From NCBI RefSeq assembly GCF_013248995.1, contig NZ_JABRPK010000001.1, positions 1 through 64,000 of the forward strand: DNA of 64,000 bases. The letters run 5' to 3'. This DNA is from Frigoribacterium sp. VKM Ac-2836 (lineage in GTDB: Bacteria > Actinomycetota > Actinomycetes > Actinomycetales > Microbacteriaceae). Positions 17,500 through 25,772 of the stretch are shown here, in pieces; position 1 is the stretch's first letter; each line of letters opens with the position of its first letter. A model generated the notes under the pieces. That model made no database searches and was not told the DNA's origin. It was given only the letters and a program-made list of their open reading frames with translations. The position numbers and the translations under genes are program-made.

Positions 17500-18599
17500 G
17501 CGGGCGGACCCGTCGCGCCTGGCGACGGGCTCCGAGCACGCCCCCGATCGCGCGGCGGCCCGACCCCGACGCCGCGGCCCTCCACTCGGCGGCGCGGTCG
17601 GTGGGCCGTCAGATCGTGCTCGTCTCGGCCGTCGTGGTCGTGGCCGCCCTCGCGCTGACGATCGCGTGGGTGCTGCACCAGACGGTGCCGAGCGAGCGGC
17701 TCGAGCAGGTCGCGGCGGCCCGCCGGGGCGAGGTCTTCGTGAGCGCCACCGACGTCGTGGCCGGTCTCGTCGTGCTCGGACTCGCCGGCGTGGTCTTCGC
17801 CGGGGTCGTGAGCGTCGTCATCGCCCGGCGGGCCGTCCGCCCGCTCGGCGACGCCCTGCGCCTGCAGCGGCAGTTCGTCGCCGATGCCAGCCACGAGCTG
17901 CGCACCCCGTTGGCCGTCCTCGACGCGCGACTGCAAGCCCTCGAACGCAAGATCTCCGGAGGCGCGGTGTCGGCGGACGCGCAGGTCGCCTCGGAAGTCG
18001 CGTACCTCCGCGACGACTCCCGGGCCCTGATCGACATCGTCGGCGACCTGTTGGAGGCCGCCGGCGGCGAGGGCCACGACGGTGACGCCCCCGGGGTCGT
18101 CGGCGTCGACGCCGTGGTGGCGGAGGTCCTCTCGTCGATGGCCGTGCTCGCCGACGAGCGGAGGGTCCGTCTCGACGTCGTGGCCGGCGGGGAGGAGGCG
18201 CGGGTCGCCGTGCCGCGGACGAGCCTGCGACGCTCGGTCCTCGCCCTGGTCGACAACGCCCTCGGCCATGCTCCGACGGGATCGACGGTCGTGACGACCG
18301 TCCGTGTCGACGGCCGGGGTGCGGCCGCGACCGTGGTGGTGGCGGTCGCCGACCAGGGGCCCGGGATCACCGGGATCGAGCCGGCGCGCGTCTTTGACCG
18401 TTTCGCCCGGGCCTTCCAGCCACCGGGCCCGGCCTCGGGCCCGGCCTCGGCCTCGGCACGCCCGAGCTTCGGCATCGGTCTCGCCCTCGTCCGCGAGATC
18501 GCGCGTCGCCACGGTGGCGACGTCGGGGTCGCGTCGACGTCGAGCGCGGGCACGACGATCGAGGTCACGCTGCCGGTGGCGCGCCCGACGGCGGAGTGA
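17496..18599 (+). CDS. Two-component sensor histidine kinase
   Basis: The protein has 367 residues. There are two membrane segments (about 36-58 and 87-110) with a very short extracytoplasmic loop of about 28 residues, then HisKA with DASHELRTPL (His about 131) and the ATPase domain with the N-box VDNALGHAP, G1 DQGPGI and G2 GIGLALVREI. The minute loop suggests sensing within the membrane or through a partner, and the co-transcribed DedA or PAP2 protein is a candidate. GTG start is coupled to the response regulator. Confidence 0.9.
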   Translation: MSGRTRRAWRRAPSTPPIARRPDPDAAALHSAARSVGRQIVLVSAVVVVAALALTIAWVLHQTVPSERLEQVAAARRGEVFVSATDVVAGLVVLGLAGVVFAGVVSVVIARRAVRPLGDALRLQRQFVADASHELRTPLAVLDARLQALERKISGGAVSADAQVASEVAYLRDDSRALIDIVGDLLEAAGGEGHDGDAPGVVGVDAVVAEVLSSMAVLADERRVRLDVVAGGEEARVAVPRTSLRRSVLALVDNALGHAPTGSTVVTTVRVDGRGAAATVVVAVADQGPGITGIEPARVFDRFARAFQPPGPASGPASASARPSFGIGLALVREIARRHGGDVGVASTSSAGTTIEVTLPVARPTAE

Positions 18600-18602
18600 G
18601 CC

Positions 18603-18725
18603 TCACCCCTGGCGCGTGTTCCACCGCGGGTCCTTCTTGTTGATGACGTAGACGCGGCCACGGCGGCGGACGACCTGCGAGCCGGGGATCGCCTTGAGTG
18701 CCTTGAGCGAGTTGCGGACCTTCAT
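18603..18725 (-). CDS. rpmJ: 50S ribosomal protein L36, zinc-independent paralogue
   Basis: The 40-residue protein is full length for the L36 paralogue of YkgO type. Residues [11 protein letters not shown] and [18 protein letters not shown] are typical, and the four Cys/His ligands of the zinc-binding form are absent. Such copies replace the zinc-containing L36 during zinc starvation, sparing zinc (family knowledge). Ribosome site AGGAGG lies seven bases before the ATG at 18725. The Zur-like box at 18766-18780 lies 41 bp upstream and is shared with the divergent CobW-like gene. Confidence 0.95.
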   Translation of the reverse strand: MKVRNSLKALKAIPGSQVVRRRGRVYVINKKDPRWNTRQG

Positions 18726-18765
18726 GGGTGCCTCCTGGTGTCGGTGTGGTGGTTTCGGTTGTTAG

Positions 18766-18780
18766 TGAGAATCATTATCA
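18766..18780. promoter_or_regulatory. Zur-like box between rpmJ and the CobW-like gene
   Basis: TGAGAATCATTATCA is a near-perfect palindrome (one mismatched pair) of the form TGAnAATCATTnTCA, as found for actinobacterial Zur. It sits between the -35-like TTGTTA and the -10 TAGCGT (18783-18788) of the plus-strand gene, where bound repressor would block the polymerase. Confidence 0.8.
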
Positions 18781-18794
18781 CCTAGCGTGGGGGC

Positions 18795-19844
18795 ATGACC
18801 GAATCGACCCGCGCCTCCTCGTCCTCACGCCACCGGGGCGTCGTCCTCGTGACGGGGCAGAGCCCCACCGTGGTGGACCGGGTGGCCGACCGGCTGGCCG
18901 GGTCGACCAGTCGTCGAGTGGGCTCGGGGCCGGACGTGCACGACGTCGCCGACGCCGTGCACCGGCTCGCGCTCGACATCGCGCACGACGGGCAGCCGGT
19001 CGACGTCGTCGCCACGCTCGCGGCCGGCACGCCGAGCCGCGCCACCGGGCTGCTGCTCGGCTCCCTGCTCGACTCGTCCCTGGGGCGCCCCGATGGTCGC
19101 TCGCTGTTGCAGCACGTCGTCTCGGTCGTCAGCGCGGTCGACCTGGCCGAGCTCGTGCTGGGTGGTGTCGACGACCGGTTCCTCGCCGCTGAGCACGTCG
19201 TCGACCTCGTCGAGTACGCGACCGTGATCGTCCTCGTCGACACGGCCGCCGTGCCCCCGCGCGACCTGCGGACGATCCGCCGGTTGCTCGCCCGACTGGC
19301 ACCGGAGAGCCGCGTGTCGAGTGTCGACGCCGTGCGATGCGAGACCCTCGAGGGCCCGGGAGGCGCGGCTCAGCTCGGTGGCGCGGCCGGCTGGATGCAG
19401 GCCCTCTCGGAGCACACCCCCGACCTCGACCACGACGGGGCGATCACGACCTCCGTCTACCGGGACGAGCGCCCGTTCCACCCTGGGCGCCTCGCCGCCG
19501 TCGTCGAGCGCACCTTCGCCCCCGGTGCGGTCGGAACGGTGCTGCGTTCTCGCGGGTTCACGCAGTTCGCGACCCGCAGCGACCGCGTCGGCTCGTGGTC
19601 GAGCGTCGGGCAGATGCTGAGCCTCGACCCGACCTCGAGCCCGTCGTGGCACCCCGATTCGCCACGCGGCCAGCAGATCGCCTTCTTCGGTCTCGACCTC
19701 GACGTCGCGACGATCCGTCGAGAGCTCGACACGTGCCTCCTGACCGACGACGAGCTGCTGGGCGATCCGGCGGGCTGGCGCGACTTCGCCGATCCGTTCC
19801 CGGTGTGGAGCGGGCCGGGGGCCGGGCCGGGGCACCGGCACTAG
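18795..19844 (+). CDS. CobW/COG0523-like protein lacking the P-loop (degenerate metallochaperone)
   Basis: The protein has 349 residues. The C-terminal part is a clear CobW_C domain: RPFHPGRLAAVVER, GTVLRSRGFTQFATR, GQQIAFFGLDLD and DDELLGDPAGWRDFADPF. The N-terminal GTPase half is eroded: VVLVTGQSPTVVDRVADRL replaces the Walker A GxxGxGKT, and the CxCC metal motif is missing. It probably cannot hydrolyse GTP in the usual way. The Zur-like box and TAGCGT-N6-ATG leaderless promoter place it in the zinc-starvation response. May act as a zinc-binding or partner-binding protein (inference). Confidence 0.8.
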   Translation: MTESTRASSSSRHRGVVLVTGQSPTVVDRVADRLAGSTSRRVGSGPDVHDVADAVHRLALDIAHDGQPVDVVATLAAGTPSRATGLLLGSLLDSSLGRPDGRSLLQHVVSVVSAVDLAELVLGGVDDRFLAAEHVVDLVEYATVIVLVDTAAVPPRDLRTIRRLLARLAPESRVSSVDAVRCETLEGPGGAAQLGGAAGWMQALSEHTPDLDHDGAITTSVYRDERPFHPGRLAAVVERTFAPGAVGTVLRSRGFTQFATRSDRVGSWSSVGQMLSLDPTSSPSWHPDSPRGQQIAFFGLDLDVATIRRELDTCLLTDDELLGDPAGWRDFADPFPVWSGPGAGPGHRH

Positions 19845-19882
19845 GTTCGAGGGACGGCTCGCGGCGAAAAAGGGGGGTGGCC

Positions 19883-20188
19883 ATGGAGTTCACGTTCGAC
19901 GCCGACCTGTGGCGGTGGGAGAGCCGGCGGGCCTTTTACACGTTCGTCAGCCTGCCGCCCGAGGTCGAGGACCACGTCCTGATGGTGGCCGGCGATCTGC
20001 TGCGCGGCTGGGGTTCCGTCCGGGTGGAGGCGCGGGTCAGCTCGTCGACGTTCGCGACGTCGGTCTTCCCTCTCGGTGAAGAGAACGCCTACGCGCTGCC
20101 CGTCAAGCGGGCCGTGCGCGACGCCGAGGGCGTCGGAGTCGGAGTCGGCGACACCTTCGCCGTGACGCTGCGCCTGCTCGACTTCTGA
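19883..20188 (+). CDS. DUF1905 domain protein
   Basis: The protein has 101 residues, forming one complete DUF1905 beta-barrel-like domain: FDADLWRWESRRAFYTFVSLPPEVEDHV, the RGWGSVRVEARV strand and FPLGEENAYALPVKRAVRDAEGVGVGDTFAVTLRLL. Function of the family is unknown. Ribosome site AAAAAGGGGGG precedes ATG 19883. It lies 38 bp downstream of the CobW-like gene and could be co-transcribed with it. It ends 6 bp from a convergent gene. Confidence 0.8.
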   Translation: MEFTFDADLWRWESRRAFYTFVSLPPEVEDHVLMVAGDLLRGWGSVRVEARVSSSTFATSVFPLGEENAYALPVKRAVRDAEGVGVGVGDTFAVTLRLLDF

Positions 20189-20194
20189 GCGTCG

Positions 20195-21241
20195 TCAGGT
20201 CCGAGCGTCCGCGTCGGTGTCGGCGTGGACCTCCGGCTGGGCTGCGTCAGCGGTCCGGCGTTCGGGCCCGGCTTCGTGCTCGTGGTCTCGCGCGTAACGG
20301 CGCGATCGGGCCAGCCGCACGAGCGTCAGGGGCAAGAACACGAACAGGACGACGATGAGGAAGGCCAGCAAGAACGGGGCGAAACCGTCCTGCCGGTCCA
20401 TGATCAACCGAACCTGCTGGAGGGACAGGCCGGCGTAGAGCATGACGAAATAGGTCAGTTGGAAGGGCAGCGTGATGCTCACGATTTGCGCGTACCTCGC
20501 GGCGACGGCAAGTTCGCGGGGGTCGAGGTCGAGCTCCTTGCGGCGCAGGACGACCTTGCCGACCTTCCGCAGGAGCACCGGGTCGTCCTCGGCGCTCGTC
20601 CGCAGCAGTCGGTTGAGGGGCAGGGTCACGACGATGCAGGCGGCTCCGCCGGCGAACAGGGCGAGCGCCACGGCCAGGCCGATGCCTTCCGCGAGTGCAC
20701 CCTGCAGGTCGTCGACGGCCGTGAACACGATCACGGCTGCGGCGAGGCCCACGACCAGGAACGACACGAAGACGGCGGCGACCGCGACGACCTTCCGCCC
20801 GATCTCGCGTCGTGTCACGGGCACCCACGCCAGGGCTTCCCGTCGGGCGGCGGTCGTCCGCCGACGCAGGGCCCGGCCCACGGCCACAGCGGCGACGGTC
20901 GCCACGACACCACCGCCGGTGAAGGCGATCGGCAACCACCAGGGTGAACCGTTGGCCGCCGCGTACGCGATGATCGCCAGGACGCCGGCGACCTCGACGA
21001 AGCCGACCGTGGCGAACCAGCGTCGGCCGAGGCGCCGGCGGGCGTCGTCGCCGCCGAGGTCCCACGAGGCGGTCAACGAGCCGAGGATCAGCGGTCCGTA
21101 GACGAGGGCGACGAGGCTCGCGGTCGCGAGCACGAGGGTCCAGTCCTCACGAGGGGGCGCGGCAAAAGCGATCAGGACGGTGGCGCCGAGCACCAGGACG
21201 CTCGAGAGCGCGACGGAGGCGATGAAGACGGCGATGCGCAC
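20195..21241 (-). CDS. Polytopic membrane protein, function unknown
   Basis: The protein has 348 residues, with about eight hydrophobic segments and an acidic, charged C-terminal tail of 40 residues. A cytoplasmic loop with VLLRKVGKVVLRRKELDLDPRELAVAARYA stands between segments six and seven. No enzyme motif is recognised. The start is placed at GTG 21241, after a basic upstream stretch that looks untranslated and near an AAGG ribosome site. Transcribed alone. Confidence 0.65.
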   Translation of the reverse strand: MRIAVFIASVALSSVLVLGATVLIAFAAPPREDWTLVLATASLVALVYGPLILGSLTASWDLGGDDARRRLGRRWFATVGFVEVAGVLAIIAYAAANGSPWWLPIAFTGGGVVATVAAVAVGRALRRRTTAARREALAWVPVTRREIGRKVVAVAAVFVSFLVVGLAAAVIVFTAVDDLQGALAEGIGLAVALALFAGGAACIVVTLPLNRLLRTSAEDDPVLLRKVGKVVLRRKELDLDPRELAVAARYAQIVSITLPFQLTYFVMLYAGLSLQQVRLIMDRQDGFAPFLLAFLIVVLFVFLPLTLVRLARSRRYARDHEHEAGPERRTADAAQPEVHADTDADART

Positions 21242-21342
21242 GGGTCGGGACCTTTCGGGCGGTCGTGCACGGGTCGGGCACCGGTGCTGACGACTTCTCG
21301 ACAACCTACCGTCTCGCCGGTCTCGATGGCCCGGCCCGGGAT

Positions 21343-21406
21343 CTCGAGTCCACGGCCCTCATCGCGGACTCGAGGCCTTGACGGAGCGCCGGGGCGGGGC
21401 CACGCT
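21343..21406 (+). promoter_or_regulatory. Promoter and upstream inverted repeat of the VOC gene
   Basis: TTGACG (21378-21383), 17-bp spacer and CACGCT (21401-21406) form a promoter. Immediately upstream is the inverted repeat CTCGAGTCC/GGACTCGAG (21343-21351 and 21366-21374), a possible operator. Confidence 0.45.
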
Positions 21407-21444
21407 GTGCGTCACCACTCGTGCACCGTTCGAAGGAGAACCCG

Positions 21445-21915
21445 ATGTCCATGATCTTCGTCAACCTGCCCGTGACCGACCTCGACCGGGCGAAGTCGTT
21501 CTACACGGCCCTCGGCTTCTCGATCAATCCGCTCTTCACCGACGAGAACGCCGCCTGCGTGATCGTCGAAGAGGACCACAGCGCGTTCATGATCCTCACG
21601 CGCGAGTTCTTCCAGACCTTCACCGACCTGCCGATCGGTGACCCGACCGCCGCGCCCTCGGTCGCGACCGCGGTCATGGTCGACTCGCGCGACCAGGTCG
21701 ACACGACGGTCACGGCCGGTCTCGGTGCCGGGGGGACGGAGGCGCGTCCGGCCAGCGACTACGGCTTCATGTACCAGCGCCAACTGACCGACCCGGACGG
21801 CAACATCCTCGAGTTCGGCTGGATGGATCCCGCCGCCGCCGAACAGGGCCCCGAGGCCTTCGCCCAGCAGCAGGGCTCCGACCACCAGCAGGGCGCCGAC
21901 CGCCACGGCGCCTGA
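21445..21915 (+). CDS. VOC/glyoxalase superfamily protein
   Basis: The protein has 156 residues. The typical beta-alpha-beta-beta-beta start is MIFVNLPVTDLDRAKSFYTALGF, and the second module ends with YQRQLTDPDGNILEFGWMDP, holding a potential metal ligand Glu. VOC proteins include glyoxalases, dioxygenases and resistance proteins; the substrate cannot be assigned. ATG 21445 is chosen because GAAGGAGA stands eight bases upstream; the frame also has an earlier codon at 21421. The last 17 residues are Gln/Ala-rich. A strong hairpin follows. Confidence 0.85.
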   Translation: MSMIFVNLPVTDLDRAKSFYTALGFSINPLFTDENAACVIVEEDHSAFMILTREFFQTFTDLPIGDPTAAPSVATAVMVDSRDQVDTTVTAGLGAGGTEARPASDYGFMYQRQLTDPDGNILEFGWMDPAAAEQGPEAFAQQQGSDHQQGADRHGA

Positions 21916-21918
21916 CGA

Positions 21919-21976
21919 TCGAGTGGGCAGAAAACGTCCTTCGTGCGATCAGGAAGGACTATTTCTGCCCACTCGA
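21919..21976. terminator. Strong hairpin after the VOC gene
   Basis: Perfect 15-bp arms TCGAGTGGGCAGAAA (21919-21933) and its complement (21962-21976), with a further internal pairing GTCCTT/AAGGAC (21936-21941, 21954-21959). It begins 4 bp after the VOC stop codon and is a likely terminator. It is structurally unlike the A-D hairpin family. Confidence 0.7.
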
Positions 21977-22006
21977 CCACCGCCGGGTCGTGCACGAAGG
22001 CCGAGG

Positions 22007-22243
22007 ATGGCTCATGATGGCGGCGAGGGCTTCCTCCTGACCTGGCGGCTCAGCCCCGACGAGGGCTCGGGCCGCATCAGCCTCTGGTGCGCCCCGGGCA
22101 TCCCCCTGGCGTTCCGGTACGACGAACCCGTCCGTGCGATCGACCCGTCCGTGGTGCGGGCCCTCGTCACGGCGAGCTACGAGGGCAGCGGCCACCTCGA
22201 CGTCACCGCCCTGGCCCCCGTGTCGCCCCCCGCCACGACCTGA
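22007..22243 (+). CDS. Small hypothetical protein
   Basis: The protein has 78 residues and no membrane segment. An aromatic, beta-like N-terminal half (FLLTWRLSPDEGSGRISLWCAPGIPLAFRYDE) is followed by a helix. No family is recognised. The start ATG 22007 is preceded by AAGG eight bases upstream. G/C-rich third positions support coding. It ends 17 bp from the convergent AraC gene. Confidence 0.5.
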   Translation: MAHDGGEGFLLTWRLSPDEGSGRISLWCAPGIPLAFRYDEPVRAIDPSVVRALVTASYEGSGHLDVTALAPVSPPATT

Positions 22244-22259
22244 CTGGTCGCTGCGGCCC

Positions 22260-23294
22260 TCAGCGGGCGAGCGTGTCGCGCGGGTACTCGTCGAAGCGTT
22301 CGGCGTAGGCCCCGGCGAACCGACCGAAGTTGCCGAAGCCCCACCGCCGGGCGACGTCGGACACCCGGGTCTCGTTCGGCGCCGCCTCGAGCAGCTCGTC
22401 ACGGACGCGGTCCAGCCGCACCTGGCGCAGGTAGGCCGCGGGCGACGTGCCGAGGTGCTCCTTCATCGACGTCTGGAGGGTGCGGGTGTGCATGCCCGAC
22501 GCTTCGGCGATGTCGGCCGGGGTGAGGGGTTCGGCTGCGTGGGCGTGGATGTACTCGACCGCGTACCGCACGCGCGCGGCCTCTTGTGTGCGCAGGCCGA
22601 CCGGCACGTCGACGGCCCGCCACGGGAAGAGGTCGAGCATGGCCCGGGCGAGGGTGAGCTGGGCCTCGAGCCGGACGAGCGGGGAGGCCTGCTCGGCGAC
22701 GACGGCCGCGGCGCTCGAGCCGACGGCGGCCCGCCAGGCGGCGACGGCCTCGGGCCGCGGCGTCACGGTGTAGTCGAAGACGATGCGCTGCGACGGCCCA
22801 CCGTGGCGTTCGGCCGCGGTCTGCTCGAGGAACGCGGTGCCGACCTGAACCATGCTGTTCTTGCGCGGCGTCGACTCGAACGAGAAGGCCTCTTCGGCCG
22901 GCATCAGGAACGGCGTCGAGCCATCGCTCGTGAAGGTGTGCCCTCGCTGGTGGAGGGTGGTGCGGCCGTTGCGGTTCCACGCGACGATGTACTGCCCCGG
23001 GAAGGGGATCTCGCCCTGCATCGGAGCGGTGAACGACGAGGTCTGCAGCACGAGCCGGTGGTCGCCCGCGAGGACGTACGAGTACTCGAAGGGGCTGCCG
23101 GCCGGCTGGGCCCGGAAGCGTCGGCCCCGGTAGTGCGTCTCGAGGCGACGCGTCGCCTCGCGCAGATCGGTGCCACCGTCCTGGACGCGTCGGTAGGTCG
23201 ACGCGGTGCCGCCCGTGAGGTCGACGGGGTGCGGGGTGATGCCACCCGAGGGGTCCGGTTCGCCGTCGGGCTCGCTGACGTAGAAAGTCGGCAT
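22260..23294 (-). CDS. AraC-family transcriptional regulator
   Basis: The protein has 344 residues. An N-terminal cupin-like sensor region (about 30-180, with GQYIVAWNRNGRTTL and FLMPAEEAFSFES) is followed by the two-helix-turn-helix AraC domain at the C-terminus (about 235-340): ADIAEASGMHTRTLQTSMKEHLGTSPAAYLRQVRLDRVRDEL and VARRWGFGNFGRFAGAYAERFDEYP. It is an AraC/XylS-type activator with a sensor arm of the AraC_binding_2 kind. No divergent target is adjacent; the next gene upstream is the AztD-like lipoprotein on the same strand. Confidence 0.85.
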   Translation of the reverse strand: MPTFYVSEPDGEPDPSGGITPHPVDLTGGTASTYRRVQDGGTDLREATRRLETHYRGRRFRAQPAGSPFEYSYVLAGDHRLVLQTSSFTAPMQGEIPFPGQYIVAWNRNGRTTLHQRGHTFTSDGSTPFLMPAEEAFSFESTPRKNSMVQVGTAFLEQTAAERHGGPSQRIVFDYTVTPRPEAVAAWRAAVGSSAAAVVAEQASPLVRLEAQLTLARAMLDLFPWRAVDVPVGLRTQEAARVRYAVEYIHAHAAEPLTPADIAEASGMHTRTLQTSMKEHLGTSPAAYLRQVRLDRVRDELLEAAPNETRVSDVARRWGFGNFGRFAGAYAERFDEYPRDTLAR

Positions 23295-23511
23295 GGTGGG
23301 GTGGTCCTCTCGATCCGTCGTTCTGCTGCACCGCCGCGGTGAAGGGCGGCACACGATGGAGACGATGCCCGAGGGCGAAACGTCACGAAATCGTCGGACT
23401 CTCTCGATCTTCGGCGCGGTGGGGCGGGGCGACGGGGCCCACGACGCCCCCAATGGGCGGGTCACCGGCCCGGCCGGCGGCGGTGCCGCAGGAGCCGTGC
23501 GCAGCCCCCGC

Positions 23512-23552
23512 GACGCAGGAGGCGCGGTGCCCTCGCACCGCGCCTCCTCGTC
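23512..23552 (-). terminator. Terminator of the zinc importer operon, GGAGGCGCG inverted pair
   Basis: Perfect 14-bp arms AGGAGGCGCGGTGC (23517-23530) and its complement (23535-23548) around loop CCTC, extended by GACG/CGTC. It begins 17 bp after the stop of the AztD-like gene. Confidence 0.7.
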
Positions 23553-23568
23553 CCCCGGGGTGGTCGCG

Positions 23569-24798
23569 TCAGTCGCCCGTGGCCACGGCGATCTCGTTCG
23601 GCGTCACGTCGAGCTCGCGCGAGGACACCACCTCGCCCGTGGTCAGGTCGACGGCATGCACACTGTCCGTGGCGGGTTCGGTGACGTAACCGACGTCACC
23701 TGCGACGACGATCGCGGGGTGGGCGTCCTGCCACTCGGCCGGTCCCTCCCACGCGTCGACGACGGGCCACGAGGCCGTGAGCTCGCCGGTCGCGGCATCG
23801 AGCACGTGCACGGCGCCGTCGGTGCCGATCAGGTAGGCGAGGTCGCCCGGGCCGCGGGCCACCCCGCGGAAGGTGTACTCGACTCCCTCGGGCAGGTCGA
23901 CCACCTCGAGCGTCTCGGCGGCCGTGTCGATCACGGTGAGGGCGTGCAGCAGGTAGCCCTCGGCGTCGGGGTCGTCCTTGTGGTCTCCGACGACGAGCGG
24001 GCTGGTCTCGCTGACCCACGCGTTGCCCATGCGGCCGTAGGGCTGCGAGGGCGAGTCGAGCTTGGTGACGGTGCCGTCGTGGTAGACCAGCGCGCCGTCC
24101 TCGCAGCCGAACACGACGGCCTCGTCGGCCGCGGTGCCCTCTCCGTGGACGCCGGGGCACTGGTCGCTCTGGGCGACGACCGCGCCGTCCGCGTCGCGGA
24201 CCTCGATGCCCGTGCGGCCGTCCGAGTCGCCGACCGTCGTCAGGAAGGTGCCGTCCTCGAGCACGACCGAGACGCCGTGGTGCGCCTCGACGCCCTCCAC
24301 GGTTTCGACCGCGGGCAGGTCTCCCTCGGCGACGGCGTCGGTCAGGTCGGCGGACTCGAACACGGTGGTGTCGCTGGTGCCGTCGGCGTAGAGGACCGTC
24401 TTGCCGCCGTGCCGGACGACGTGGCCCGCGGTGTCGGCGCCGAAGACGAGGTCGGTGAGGGCGGGCTCGGCCGAGCTGCCGGCCGCGGTGTCGAGCACCT
24501 GGAAGCCCTCGCTCGTGGTGACCATGACGTGTCGGCCGTCGCCGGCCGGGTTGAGGCGCGTGAACTCCTCGGAGGTGAAGTCGCCGACGGTCTCGAGGGT
24601 CTCGCCGTCGAGCACGACGACGCGGCCCTCGGACGAGACCGCGAGGCGGGGACCGGACGAGGAGGCGCCGGTCGCCTCGTCACCGTCCGTCGCGTCGGAG
24701 GCGGTGCCGGGACCGCCGGTCGAGCAGGCCACGAGGGTCGCGGCGACGCCGAGGGCGAGCAGCGTGCCGCCCGCTCGTCGCAGGTGGGGGGTGCGCAT
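23569..24798 (-). CDS. aztD: AztD-type zinc metallochaperone, lipoprotein
   Basis: The protein has 409 residues. The signal peptide ends in a lipobox (LVAC, Cys about 25), then a Ser/Thr/Asp linker and a beta-propeller of repeated GDxxxYVTEP- or VxVLDGxTLE-type blades. His motifs EAHHGVSVV and GVHGEGTA are candidate zinc ligands. AztD hands zinc to the binding protein AztC outside the membrane (family knowledge). It is the last gene of the minus-strand importer operon, followed by a terminator hairpin. Confidence 0.82.
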   Translation of the reverse strand: MRTPHLRRAGGTLLALGVAATLVACSTGGPGTASDATDGDEATGASSSGPRLAVSSEGRVVVLDGETLETVGDFTSEEFTRLNPAGDGRHVMVTTSEGFQVLDTAAGSSAEPALTDLVFGADTAGHVVRHGGKTVLYADGTSDTTVFESADLTDAVAEGDLPAVETVEGVEAHHGVSVVLEDGTFLTTVGDSDGRTGIEVRDADGAVVAQSDQCPGVHGEGTAADEAVVFGCEDGALVYHDGTVTKLDSPSQPYGRMGNAWVSETSPLVVGDHKDDPDAEGYLLHALTVIDTAAETLEVVDLPEGVEYTFRGVARGPGDLAYLIGTDGAVHVLDAATGELTASWPVVDAWEGPAEWQDAHPAIVVAGDVGYVTEPATDSVHAVDLTTGEVVSSRELDVTPNEIAVATGD

Positions 24799-24827
24799 GG
24801 GTGTTCCTCTTTCTGGTGGGCGGGCGC

Positions 24828-25772
24828 TCAGGGCGAGAGCCCGGTGGCGATGCGCTGGGTGTTCACGCGCATCATGGTCAGGTAGTCGGGGGCGTCGCCG
24901 TCGGCCGCGGTGAGCGACTCGGTGACCAGCTCGACGACGTCGACGTGGACGTCCGCCTCGCTCGCCAGGGCCCGGACGAGCCGGTCGGGTGAGGACGACT
25001 CGGCGAACACGGTCGGGACGCCCGTCCTCTCGACGGCGTCGACCAGGTCGGCGAGGTCGGACGCCGACGGTGCCGCGAGGGTCGTGCCGCCGGGGATGAC
25101 GGCACCCACGACGGCGAAGTCGAACCGGTCGGCGAGGTAGCCGAAGACGTGGTGGTTCGTCACGAGGGCACGACGTTCGGTCGGGACGGCGGCGAACACC
25201 GCGGTCATCTCGGCGTCGAGACGGTCGAGTTCGGCGCGGTAGTCCGCGGTGCGCGCGCCGAGCACGGCGGCGTCGACCCCGTCGACCTCGGCGAGCACCG
25301 GCTCGAGGGCGTCGACGACGTCGAGCATGCGTCCGGGGTCGGTCCAGATGTGCGGGTCGGGGGCGCCCGCGGCGTCGCCCTCGCGGTAGTCGAGCACGTC
25401 GACGGCGTCACCGGCGACGAACGAGGGCACGCCGGCCTCCCCGGCCGCGTCGAGGTGCTGCTGCAGCCCCTCCTCGAGGCCCAGCCCGTTCGCGACGACG
25501 AGGTCGGCCGCCCGCATCCGCGCGGCCTGCTGCGCCGAGATCTCGAACGAGTGCGTGTCGGCGTCCGGCTTCATCAGCGTGACGACCTCGGCCTGGTCGC
25601 CCACGAGCTCGTCGACGACGTCGCCGAGGATGTTCGTCGACACGAAGACGACCGGGTGGTCGTCGCCGGCGGGGGCGCAGCCGGTCAGGACCAGCGTGGT
25701 CGCCGCGGCGAGGACGGCGAAGCGGGCGGCGGCGGGCCGGGCCCGGGGACGGGTCGTGGCCGACGCGTTCAT
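24828..25772 (-). CDS. aztC: Zinc ABC transporter substrate-binding lipoprotein
   Basis: The protein has 314 residues. Lipobox LTGC (Cys about 32) follows a hydrophobic signal. It is a cluster A-I metal-binding fold with likely ligands in ADTHSFE (His about 73), DPHIWTDP (His about 141), TNHHVFGYLADRF (His about 205) and the acidic residue of AESSSPDR near the end. The flexible His-rich loop seen in many ZnuA proteins is short, as in AztC. It overlaps the upstream lipoprotein gene by four bases. Confidence 0.88.
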   Translation of the reverse strand: MNASATTRPRARPAAARFAVLAAATTLVLTGCAPAGDDHPVVFVSTNILGDVVDELVGDQAEVVTLMKPDADTHSFEISAQQAARMRAADLVVANGLGLEEGLQQHLDAAGEAGVPSFVAGDAVDVLDYREGDAAGAPDPHIWTDPGRMLDVVDALEPVLAEVDGVDAAVLGARTADYRAELDRLDAEMTAVFAAVPTERRALVTNHHVFGYLADRFDFAVVGAVIPGGTTLAAPSASDLADLVDAVERTGVPTVFAESSSPDRLVRALASEADVHVDVVELVTESLTAADGDAPDYLTMMRVNTQRIATGLSP

